This document shows, in pieces, positions 5,646-11,334 of a stretch of 13,012 nucleotides of DNA. How positions within the stretch are numbered: position 1 is the first letter of the stretch; the number at the start of each line of letters is the position of its first letter. The notes below the pieces were generated by a model. That model did no database searches. It was not told the DNA's origin and saw nothing but the letters and a program-made list of their open reading frames with translations. A program made the translations under genes and the position numbers. This DNA comes from an uncultured Eubacteriaceae bacterium (lineage in GTDB: Bacteria; Bacillota; Clostridia; Eubacteriales; Eubacteriaceae), in assembly GCA_947625175.1 (NCBI GenBank), contig CANQNI010000026.1, forward strand, positions 1 to 13,012, read 5' to 3'.

Positions 5646-7190
5646 CTAAGAAGCTAGTTTATATTCTTTTAGATTAAAAGAGTAAGAGAGATAGCCCTCA
5701 TCATAAAATTCTACTGTGTTCAAAATAGTTTCGTTTTGGCGTGCCATTATGACATTAACCGAACACTCTTGAGATAAAAAAGTTCCGGACTCTCCGGGAA
5801 AGCAGTAATTATAATAAATAGTTACTATGCCTTTAGTATAGACAATAGAATTTATAAAGTTGTTTATAAAAGTGATCTTATCGTGTTCGCTTTTAATATA
5901 TTTAGTTTTAAAGTTTTTTAATGCCCATCTAACCGCTTCTTCTTTCGGTGATGGGTATTTTACTTCCTCGGCGAGTATTAAGCCCTTAATATTACTTAGC
6001 TCAGTCTCTAGCTCATTAATCTTAGTTACTATTAGCTCGCTTACATTTCCCAGCTCGAGAGCGTTTAAGAGATTATTAAGTCTATTTTCCGTATCTTGCT
6101 TTTGCTTCTTTAAAGCAGGCAGTTTATTATTAGAAGAGTCTTTATTATAGAAAGAGACAACTCTTTTAGCCAGCTCATCTATAATTTCATCTTTTAGGAC
6201 TTCGTTAAAAGTTATTTCTAATACGGCTTCTTCTATTTCTTCTTTCTTTAAAATATCATTATTACAGTTAGAAGCTTTCTTCTTTCTAGCTCGACACTTA
6301 TAATAATGATACTTTTCACCGCTTCTAGAAGTACCGGACTCGGACGTATAAAGCTCTCCGCATACGCCGCACTTTAAAAGTCCGCTAAGTAGATAGTATT
6401 CTCCTTTAGATCTTTTATGATAGCTACTTACTTTATTTAATTCCTGGGCTTTAAAGAAAACTTCCTTATCTAATAACGGCTCGAAAGCGTCGGGAATAAT
6501 AACATCTCCGTAAACATAAGTACCGATATATTTAGGATTAGAAAGAATATTATCTAGAGTTCCTCTCTGAATCTTTTTACCTTTCTTATTTCTTAGATTA
6601 TGTTCATCTAAATATCTTAGAATTTCCGCTCTAGTATAGCCGTCAATATATAACTGATAGATAAGTCTTACTATAGGAGCTTTTTCCTCATCTATAACTA
6701 TCTTAGAGTCTTTAGACTTCTTTAATCCTAAAGGAAGCTGGCCATTTACCATAGCTTTAAGAGCGTTAGAGTGCATGCCTCTTTTTACGTTCTGGGCTAA
6801 ATTAGCCGAATAATACTCTGCGAGTCCCTCCATAACCGACTCTAGAATTATTCCGCTCGGATCGTTAGGAATATTCTCTTTAGCCGAGATTAAAGTAACG
6901 CCATTCTTTTTAAGCTTTAGCTTATTAACAGCCATTTCTTCTCTATTTCTACCGAACCTATCGAGTTTCCAAACTAAGACTACTTCGAAAGCTTTACTAT
7001 CCGAGTCTTTAAGCATTTTCTGAAACTCATCTCTATTATCGCTTCTACCTGACTTAGCATAATCGGCATAAGTCTTAATTATATTAATATTATTATCTTT
7101 AGCATATTCGAGACAGTCGTTAATTTGATCTTCTATAGACTGTTCTCTTTGTCCTAAACTACTATATCTAGCGTAAATTACTCCGTTCAT
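5646..7190 (-). CDS. int: Large serine recombinase (phage integrase)
   Basis: A 514-aa large serine recombinase that would integrate and excise the phage by cutting attP and attB. The N-terminal catalytic domain has Arg8 and Ser10 in YARYSS (Ser10 is the nucleophile), then VVLVWKLDRFGRN (residues 70-82) with the conserved Arg78, and the helix E that ends near residue 145. The recombinase domain follows (residues 165-255; GTLDNILSNPKYIGTYVYG). A zinc ribbon has Cys274, Cys277, Cys299 and Cys309. A coiled coil (about 365-410) is placed as usual for control of direction. The length fits the family. The start overlaps the end of the upstream YubB-like gene by 23 bases and has only a weak ribosome site, which implies translational coupling. 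It is the last gene of the lysogeny operon. No separate excision factor is recognisable. Confidence 0.95.
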   Translation of the reverse strand: MNGVIYARYSSLGQREQSIEDQINDCLEYAKDNNINIIKTYADYAKSGRSDNRDEFQKMLKDSDSKAFEVVLVWKLDRFGRNREEMAVNKLKLKKNGVTLISAKENIPNDPSGIILESVMEGLAEYYSANLAQNVKRGMHSNALKAMVNGQLPLGLKKSKDSKIVIDEEKAPIVRLIYQLYIDGYTRAEILRYLDEHNLRNKKGKKIQRGTLDNILSNPKYIGTYVYGDVIIPDAFEPLLDKEVFFKAQELNKVSSYHKRSKGEYYLLSGLLKCGVCGELYTSESGTSRSGEKYHYYKCRARKKKASNCNNDILKKEEIEEAVLEITFNEVLKDEIIDELAKRVVSFYNKDSSNNKLPALKKQKQDTENRLNNLLNALELGNVSELIVTKINELETELSNIKGLILAEEVKYPSPKEEAVRWALKNFKTKYIKSEHDKITFINNFINSIVYTKGIVTIYYNYCFPGESGTFLSQECSVNVIMARQNETILNTVEFYDEGYLSYSFNLKEYKLAS

Positions 7191-7749
7191 CTCTATCTAA
7201 TTCTTCTTTAATAATTTGAAATAAGTCGTTTATATCATCAGCTTCACTATTAAATAAGTGTTCTCTAATTTCTTCTTCTTTAGTATTAAGAATTTCCGAA
7301 GCGAGTAAAATACTTAAATCTCCTCTTACTTCTATCTTAGATAACTCTTCTACTATTACACCGTTTCTAATAATAGCTCCGAATATACCGTCCTCTAAAA
7401 ACTCACATAGCCATAAAGCTATAATAGAGTCGTCCTCGCTCTCTAGAGTCTTACTTAACTCTTTAAGAAAACCTAAAGGCGGCGACCATGCTGTAGTTAA
7501 ATTAATACTTCTTTCATCTTTCCAATCTATATCCCAAGGTAACCATTTTGTACCCCAGTTAGAATTTCTCCAACTTAATTGTTCGTTAGTTAAAAGACTC
7601 GGATCTTTATGTTTTATATAATCCGGCTCTTTTACTAACTTATCGAAGTCTATAGTATCCTCATTTTTAATATAGAATTTATTTCTAATATCTCTAGCTT
7701 TTTCTTTAGAAGTATTTAGAATTACTTTATTAAACATATAATTTGCCAT
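7168..7749 (-). CDS. YubB/Api92-like ferredoxin-fold protein
   Basis: A 193-aa protein. The segment NWGTKWLPWDIDW (residues 64-76) followed by TAWSPP (86-91) matches the hallmark of the YubB (DUF1281)/Api92-like family, whose core has a ferredoxin-like fold; I rely on memory of the pattern. Members are frequent on plasmids and phages, and the molecular role is not known to me. The N-terminus (MANYMFNKVILN) matches the family's usual opening strand. The C-terminal 60 residues are acidic and helical (IREHLFNSEADDINDLFQII) and are less typical. The gene sits directly upstream of the recombinase and overlaps its start by 23 bases, so the two are translationally coupled. The ribosome site is GAGG about 10 bases before ATG. 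A role as a partner in integration is possible but only inferred from position. Confidence 0.75.
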   Translation of the reverse strand: MANYMFNKVILNTSKEKARDIRNKFYIKNEDTIDFDKLVKEPDYIKHKDPSLLTNEQLSWRNSNWGTKWLPWDIDWKDERSINLTTAWSPPLGFLKELSKTLESEDDSIIALWLCEFLEDGIFGAIIRNGVIVEELSKIEVRGDLSILLASEILNTKEEEIREHLFNSEADDINDLFQIIKEELDRDERSNLR

Positions 7750-7754
7750 AGCTT

Positions 7755-7973
7755 TTATTCCTCATCATATAGACTTTTCTCGATAGTATACCTATTTCTT
7801 AATTTAAAAAGTCTCTCATTTTCTATCCATATAGGTCTATCTATCTCCGGATAAAGCTTTACTATAGTTAAATTCTCACTAAACGGCTCTATTACTACTC
7901 CCAGTAAAACATCATCTTCTTCGGTATAAATACAGACAAAGTCTCCCGGCTTTAAATTCTTAGCTTTTCTCAA
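7755..7973 (-). CDS. Small hypothetical protein, TTG start, SH3-like
   Basis: A 72-aa protein that I do not recognise. The pattern LKPGDFVCIYTEEDDVLLGVVIE, then strand-turn-strand to IWIENERLFKLR, looks like a small beta barrel of the SH3 type; this is a guess from strand pattern. The start codon is TTG, overlapping the TGA stop of the upstream gene by four bases (TTGA). A strong ribosome site (AAGGAG, 8 bases before TTG) supports this start. The downstream YubB-like gene begins 6 bases after its stop. It belongs to the repressor-recombinase operon. Confidence 0.7.
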   Translation of the reverse strand: MRKAKNLKPGDFVCIYTEEDDVLLGVVIEPFSENLTIVKLYPEIDRPIWIENERLFKLRNRYTIEKSLYDEE

Positions 7974-8251
7974 AATTTAATCTCCTTATTTCTTTCTTGC
8001 CAATACGGATTAATTAATTCTATTTCTACATCTATTAACGAAGTTTTTAGTTTAATCTCTTCGGCTTCGTATTTATCTAAAAAAGACTTATTATCCTTTT
8101 TATAAAATAACTTTAGTTGATAGCACTTCTTTTTATTTCCGTGGTAATAATACTCTCTAGGCTCTACTTTAGTTAGATTAATACTAGTAACTTCTTCTAG
8201 ATAAGTAGGAAAGTAACCTAAGTTACTTCTAAAACTTAACTCTATATTCAT
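7970..8251 (-). CDS. Hypothetical protein
   Basis: A 93-aa basic protein that I do not recognise. It is rich in strands (NIELSFRSNLGYFP, CYQLKLFYKKD, LIDVEIELINPYW) with a Tyr-rich turn (EYYYHGNKKKCY). The ribosome site AAGGAG sits 6 bases before ATG. The stop overlaps the TTG start of the next gene by four bases and its own start is 10 bases from the stop of the preceding one, so it is part of the compact lysogeny operon. The string SINLT recurs in the YubB-like protein two genes away and in similar form in three other leftward genes. Confidence 0.7.
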   Translation of the reverse strand: MNIELSFRSNLGYFPTYLEEVTSINLTKVEPREYYYHGNKKKCYQLKLFYKKDNKSFLDKYEAEEIKLKTSLIDVEIELINPYWQERNKEIKF

Positions 8252-8261
8252 AAAAGTCTCC

Positions 8262-8603
8262 TTAAGTAAAGATCTTAATATCAGGCCAAATCTTAGTATC
8301 TCTAAAGTCTATAATAATCTTATTAGTAGTAATATGCCTCTCTACACAAAGAGAGTCGCCAGCTTCTATTTGCTTTAAATAATAGACTTCTAAATTAGTT
8401 AATGAATCAATAGTTACAATTAGCTCACCCTCTTTCTTATAATCTTTAGCTTTTAGCTTCTTAGCTGGAATTATCTCTAGACCGTTACCGAAGTCCTCTA
8501 CTAGCTTATTATTAATATATAAGCTTCTAATATAGCTATTATTTACTAGCTCTAAGATCTTTTTAATATTACTATTAAGAAGTCTTTTAATATAAGCATA
8601 CAT
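8262..8603 (-). CDS. Hypothetical protein
   Basis: A 113-aa protein that I do not recognise. The N-terminal 35 residues are helical and basic (YIKRLLNSNIKKILELVNNSYIRSLYIN); the rest alternates short strands (LIVTIDSLTNLEVYYLKQI) and ends in KIIIDFRDTKIW. No catalytic or metal motif is seen. Its ATG immediately follows the TAA of the zinc-ribbon/XRE gene with no gap. The nearest ribosome-site-like sequence (GAGG) is 11 bases upstream inside that gene, so re-initiation by terminating ribosomes is likely. Confidence 0.68.
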   Translation of the reverse strand: MYAYIKRLLNSNIKKILELVNNSYIRSLYINNKLVEDFGNGLEIIPAKKLKAKDYKKEGELIVTIDSLTNLEVYYLKQIEAGDSLCVERHITTNKIIIDFRDTKIWPDIKIFT

Positions 8604-8975
8604 TTACTTATTAGCCTCTCTTATTTCTTCTAGCTTCTTTAAGAAAAGATCCTTATCCGCTTCTAGAGCTTTAGCCAGCTTTAAAACAGTATCTAGTTTA
8701 GGAATAACTCTTCTATTCTCTATTCTATAGATAGTAGAGCGAGAAGAGCCAATTCGCCTGGCTAATTCAGCCATAGTTAAGTTATTAGCCTCTCTTAGAT
8801 CTTTTACTAAATCCCATAGAGACGGCTCTAGCTCGAATATATCTCCGCACTTAGGACAAACTAGTTTATACTTACTTTTATATTTATATTCGGTAAAGTC
8901 AGCACAGTTAAAACAGAATATTCCCGAACCTCTATAAATATGAACCGGCGAGCCGTTACGAATTATCCAGCTCAT
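8604..8975 (-). CDS. Zinc-ribbon plus XRE helix-turn-helix regulator
   Basis: A 123-aa DNA-binding protein with two clear parts. Residues 18-50 form a zinc ribbon with Cys21 and Cys24 (CFNC) and Cys40 and Cys43 (CPKCG). Residues 56-108 form an XRE/Cro-C1 helix-turn-helix (LREANNLTMAELARRIGSSR, then TIYRIENRRVIPKLDTVLKLAKAL), ending in a short helix. XRE proteins bind operator DNA; the N-terminal zinc ribbon is unusual here and could set dimer form or sense metal or redox state, which is inference. It overlaps the upstream XRE gene by one base (TAATG), with GGAGAG just before. It is the third regulator in the operon and lies between the repressor pair and the unknown genes. Confidence 0.85.
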   Translation of the reverse strand: MSWIIRNGSPVHIYRGSGIFCFNCADFTEYKYKSKYKLVCPKCGDIFELEPSLWDLVKDLREANNLTMAELARRIGSSRSTIYRIENRRVIPKLDTVLKLAKALEADKDLFLKKLEEIREANK

Positions 8976-9346
8976 TAACTCTCCTCTAATTCCTGCTCTA
9001 TTCTTAACTCTTCGGCTTTACTAAGTAACTTAAGCTTTCTATCTAAGTCTAGAGAGTTAAATTTATCTACTAAGTCTATTCTTAGCTTAACTAGCTCTAA
9101 ATCCTCTTCTTTTTTAGCGTTTAAAATATAACCCTCGCCTGTTCTAAACCAGACCGGATTAATATTAAACTCGAATTGTAGAGCTTTTAGAAAGCGTTCA
9201 TCTACTTTAGTAAAGCCCTGCTCGAAGTGGCTATAAGCCGGTTGATTTAAGCCGAATCTTTCTGCCATTACTTCTTGAGATAAGCCGAAGAAGCTTCGAA
9301 TTTCTCGAAGCCTTTCGCCCTCTTTAATACTTCCGTTTACTTTCAT
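8975..9346 (-). CDS. XRE-family transcriptional regulator
   Basis: A 123-aa protein with an XRE helix-turn-helix at residues 11-65 (RLREIRSFFGLSQEVMAERF, then AYSHFEQG) and the phrase INPVWFRTGEG, which is common in phage CI-like regulators at the end of the DNA-binding domain. The remaining 50 residues are a charged helix (DLDRKLKLLSKAEELRIEQEL), probably for dimerisation. It lacks any peptidase domain, unlike the neighbouring repressor. The start overlaps the repressor's stop by one base (TAATG) and has no clear ribosome site, so translation depends on the repressor gene. It could help the repressor, oppose it, or control integration. Confidence 0.87.
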   Translation of the reverse strand: MKVNGSIKEGERLREIRSFFGLSQEVMAERFGLNQPAYSHFEQGFTKVDERFLKALQFEFNINPVWFRTGEGYILNAKKEEDLELVKLRIDLVDKFNSLDLDRKLKLLSKAEELRIEQELEES

Positions 9347-9990
9347 TAAATTTTACCGTCAACCTTTCCTAAAATTTCTGCGTTATACTTCTTAGTTAAA
9401 TTAATAGTCTCATTTTCCGGATTGCTGGCTTCTAGTCTATCTATTAAGTACTTTCTAATAATTATTCTATCTTTATACTTAAATAGTCCTATATCACCCT
9501 CATTTAGAATTTCCGTAGGTGTAACTATTAAAACGTCGCCGTCCTCAAATAGAGGTGCCATAGAATTACCGACTAAAGTATAAAGCTTATAATTCTTAGG
9601 ATAAGCTCTAGAAGCTAACTCAGGTATCTCTAAGACTCTATCATTAACTTCTTCGTTAAACTTAAGCTTATTCTTATAATAGAAGTCTATTTGTAATTCT
9701 ATAGCTTTTCTATTACTCGAATTAATAGCTCTTAACTTCTTTAAGATCTCCTGCTCTTTCTTAGAGGTAGTAAAAGTAATTGGCTCTACTTCTATATCAT
9801 CTTGAAATAAGTAGTTTAGATCACAACCTAAAATATTAGAGATCTTAACAACTAAATCCATAGACGGCGAGCTAAAGTCAGTTTCATAGTGTCCTATCGA
9901 GCCCTCGGTTATTCCAAGCTCTTTAGCTAAAGCTTTTCTACTTATCTTACGATATTCTCGGAGCTCTCTCATTCGACTTCCTAGACTCAT
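9346..9990 (-). CDS. LexA/CI-type repressor (XRE HTH + S24 peptidase)
   Basis: A 214-aa immunity repressor. Residues 5-60 are an XRE helix-turn-helix (MRELREYRKISRKALAKELG, GSIGHYET). Residues 118-214 are an S24 serine peptidase-like domain with Ser143 in GNSMAP and Lys180 in IIIRKYL, 37 residues apart, as in E. coli LexA (Ser119/Lys156). Such repressors cut themselves when RecA is activated, which induces the prophage. I see no Ala-Gly pair at the usual cleavage region before Ser143, only ELASRAYPK. I chose the ATG at 9990 because GGAG lies 8 bases upstream; the longer frame to 10080 adds 30 hydrophobic residues from AT-rich promoter DNA. Met7 (AGGA 6 bases upstream) is a second possible start. 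It is the first gene of the leftward operon and faces the Cro-like gene across 282 bases. Confidence 0.92.
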   Translation of the reverse strand: MSLGSRMRELREYRKISRKALAKELGITEGSIGHYETDFSSPSMDLVVKISNILGCDLNYLFQDDIEVEPITFTTSKKEQEILKKLRAINSSNRKAIELQIDFYYKNKLKFNEEVNDRVLEIPELASRAYPKNYKLYTLVGNSMAPLFEDGDVLIVTPTEILNEGDIGLFKYKDRIIIRKYLIDRLEASNPENETINLTKKYNAEILGKVDGKI

Positions 9991-10090
9991 CTTTTTTACT
10001 CCGTCAATTAATTTAAGATAATTATAATATATATTTAAAAAAATTTTAAGGAATATTATAAAAAACTTATAGAAAAACATAAAAATCTAT

Positions 10091-10123
10091 AGTATACTTA
10101 TTAAAAATTAAAATTTAATAAGT
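10091..10123 (-). promoter_or_regulatory. Candidate leftward promoter with overlapping operator
   Basis: A perfect 10-bp inverted repeat, ACTTATTAAA / TTTAATAAGT, with an 8-base centre spans 10096-10123. Directly beside it, read leftward, is TATACT (10091-10096), a good -10 box for the repressor operon; the -35 position falls inside the repeat and is poor. The overlap suggests autoregulation by the repressor or Cro-like protein. The AT-rich background makes chance repeats more likely. Confidence 0.45.
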
Positions 10124-10150
10124 AGCTTATAGATCTAAAGCTTAAATTTA

Positions 10151-10172
10151 AAGAATATTAAAATTTATTCTT
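10151..10172. promoter_or_regulatory. Second candidate operator
   Basis: A perfect 7-bp inverted repeat AAGAATA / TATTCTT with an 8-base centre, the same centre length as the repeat at 10096-10123, but with different arms. It lies between the two opposing promoters, where repressor and Cro sites are expected. Confidence 0.35.
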
Positions 10173-10192
10173 AGTTATTAAATTTAGTCTAA

Positions 10193-10222
10193 TTTACATA
10201 ATTAATAAGCACCTTATATAAT
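10193..10222 (+). promoter_or_regulatory. Rightward early promoter
   Basis: TTTACA (10193-10198) is followed by 16 bases to TATATA (10215-10220) or 18 bases to TATAAT (10217-10222). It points toward the Cro-like gene and the early recombination genes, about 50 bases before the start codon. Confidence 0.6.
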
Positions 10223-10272
10223 AAAGATTAATAAAGTCGCTTTTAACTATGTAAAAGAAAGCGAGGAAAGGC

Positions 10273-10485
10273 ATGGATGAAATTAATGTTGGATTAAAGA
10301 TTAAAGACTATTTAAAGAAGAACGGCATTAAACAGACTTATTTAGCAAATCAGTTAAATAGAAATGATGCCGAATTAAGCTTCTTATTAACAGGTAAAAT
10401 TAAATTAACTGCCAATGAATTTATTAGGATTACTAATATACTTAACACAACTCCTAATGAAATTTTAGATATTACTAGTAGATAG
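10273..10485 (+). CDS. Cro-like XRE helix-turn-helix protein
   Basis: A 70-aa protein that is almost entirely one XRE helix-turn-helix domain (KIKDYLKKNGIKQTYLANQL, then SFLLTGKIKLTANEFIRI and NTTPNEIL). It is divergent from the S24 repressor and is the first gene of the rightward transcript, the classic place of Cro, which shuts off the repressor and commits to lytic growth. The sequence AAELSFLLTGK differs from typical recognition helices in having Asp-Ala-Glu (residues 32-34), but the frame of the domain is clear. The ribosome site is GAGGAAAGG just before ATG. The gene is followed 12 bases later by a 48-aa gene. Confidence 0.85.
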   Translation: MDEINVGLKIKDYLKKNGIKQTYLANQLNRNDAELSFLLTGKIKLTANEFIRITNILNTTPNEILDITSR

Positions 10486-10497
10486 AGTAAGTAAGTT

Positions 10498-10644
10498 ATG
10501 GAAAAGTTAAATGAGAAGCTCTTCGATAACCTAGCTGAGTTACTAGCTAGAGTCTTTAAAGACTCTAAAGACTGGGCTAATGACTACGAAGCAGAAACCG
10601 GTCAGAAAGCCTTTAACGAAGAAGCTCTAGAAAAAGCTAGTTAA
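10498..10644 (+). CDS. Small hypothetical protein (48 aa)
   Basis: A 48-aa protein, acidic and probably all helical: MEKLNEKLFDNLAELLARVF, then KDSKDWANDYEAETGQKAF. It begins 12 bases after the Cro-like stop in the same direction. Its codon use (CTA, GAA, AGA, GCT) matches its neighbours, which argues that it is real despite its size. The ribosome site is poor (GAG about 9 bases upstream). It ends 22 bases before the long inverted-repeat RNA at 10667. I do not recognise a family. Confidence 0.55.
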   Translation: MEKLNEKLFDNLAELLARVFKDSKDWANDYEAETGQKAFNEEALEKAS

Positions 10645-10666
10645 TTTATAGTTTTTACGGCTCTTT

Positions 10667-10927
10667 AACCGCTATCGTACTAAGTAGAGATAGATCTGAA
10701 TATAACTCCGTAGATTAAAATATCAGTTTACTTAGCACATTAACATATAAAGCCATTAATACCCAATTTAGAGATAAAAACAGAAGATGATGTCTGTTAG
10801 AGTTGCGCAATTAAAACTTCCTTTCTGTAATGCGGATTAATTTCTTCGGCTCTTAGTTAAAGATCTAAAAAGAAAGACTATCTCTACTAAGTAGGGTAGC
10901 GGTTATAGAAGTAGTTTTTATTTTTTT
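10667..10927 (+). ncRNA. Candidate structured non-coding RNA with a 27-bp closing stem
   Basis: Two 27-base arms (10667-10693 and 10878-10904) pair with 24 standard pairs, one G-U pair and two mismatches, enclosing about 184 bases. Inside, AGATCT/AGATCT (10692-10697 with 10861-10866) extends the stem past a bulge, AGCC/GGCT (10751-10754 with 10848-10851) forms an inner helix, and AACAGA/TCTGTT (10779-10798) forms a hairpin. The 3' arm is followed by a T-rich tract (10915-10927) on the plus strand only, which fixes the likely strand. The stretch has stops in all frames, no start with a ribosome site, and fewer CTAG words than the genes around it. I do not recognise it as a known RNA family. 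It lies in the early transcript between the 48-aa and 91-aa genes. Confidence 0.65.
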
Positions 10928-10964
10928 AATTTAATTTAAAACGTTTGCTTAATAAGGAGTTTAA

Positions 10965-11240
10965 ATGAAAGAAAAGCGAGTTACTAAGGATAATGTTCTA
11001 GATAGAGTTGAATCTATAGCTCTAACTAGACTAGTTGAAAATGTTCGTGATTATAAGAATGATTATTTTGTTGAGCGCAATCGCTGGGAAGATGTTAAAG
11101 AAGCTCTATATGATTATTTTGATACGGTTACTAAAGTTAATGAGCTTAAAGATATAGAGCAAGCTAAAGAAGAAGCTCTCTTTAATGCTTCGTTTAAGAA
11201 AGAATTAAAGGATTTAAAATTAATAAGTTTAGAGAAATAA
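10965..11240 (+). CDS. Hypothetical early protein
   Basis: A 91-aa charged, probably all-helical protein that I do not recognise (SIALTRLVENVRDYKNDYFV, then RWEDVKEALYDYFDTVTKVN). A strong ribosome site, AAGGAG, lies 5 bases before ATG. Its codon choice is different from its neighbours: more GTT, GAT and AAT, and CTA less dominant. It lies directly after the T-rich end of the candidate RNA and before the structured leader of the exonuclease gene, so it stands between two RNA structures. Because the T tract may end most transcripts before it, it might need anti-termination or its own promoter; I see none with certainty. Confidence 0.72.
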   Translation: MKEKRVTKDNVLDRVESIALTRLVENVRDYKNDYFVERNRWEDVKEALYDYFDTVTKVNELKDIEQAKEEALFNASFKKELKDLKLISLEK

Positions 11241-11243
11241 AAA

Positions 11244-11273
11244 ATGCTACGCTTAACCGGCAATTCTAGATAA
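11244..11273 (+). CDS. Possible 9-aa leader peptide
   Basis: ATG at 11244, nine codons (MLRLTGNSR), stop TAA at 11271-11273. Its body covers the 5' strand of both competing helices in the yqaJ leader, so translating it would block them. No ribosome site beyond an A-rich stretch is seen, so the call is weak. Confidence 0.2.
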   Translation: MLRLTGNSR

Positions 11274-11318
11274 GCATAGCCCAACAACTAAGTCTAGAAT
11301 AGCACGGCTTAAAGTAGC
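11246..11318 (+). promoter_or_regulatory. Structured, switch-like leader of the exonuclease gene
   Basis: Two folds compete. Fold 1: GCTAC (11246-11250) with GTAGC (11314-11318), an inner TTAA/TTAA and CCG/CGG extension, and a perfect 8-bp helix ATTCTAGA/TCTAGAAT (11263-11270 with 11293-11300). Fold 2: GCTACGCTTA (11246-11255) with TAAGCATAGC (11271-11280), 9 of 10 pairs. The folds share their 5' strand, so only one can form. It ends 16 bases before the yqaJ start, which lacks a ribosome site. Confidence 0.55.
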
Positions 11319-11334
11319 TGTCAAATAAAAAGCT

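Noticed and set aside
5636..5655. Terminator at the recombinase stop codon
   Set aside because: CTTCTTAGAAG followed by a T-run looks tempting, but the stem is 5 bp with a one-base loop, which cannot fold. The real terminator is at 5511-5534.
5860..6150. Rightward 96-aa open frame
   Set aside because: It lies fully inside the recombinase gene on the other strand, has no ribosome site, and its Ser/Leu-rich sequence is what the reverse of that gene yields.
9991..10080. 30-residue N-terminal extension of the repressor
   Set aside because: The residues (MFFYKFFIIFLKIFLNIYYN) are translated from AT-rich promoter DNA, and a good ribosome site precedes the internal ATG at 9990. It is not a signal or membrane segment.
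10649..10920. The long inverted repeat as a MITE or small insertion element
   Set aside because: A 9-bp direct repeat TAGTTTTTA does flank it (10649-10657 and 10912-10920), but the gaps between this repeat and the arms are unequal (9 and 7 bases) and do not match, and the arms carry internal mismatches typical of RNA helices. I kept the RNA reading, though the alternative is not excluded.
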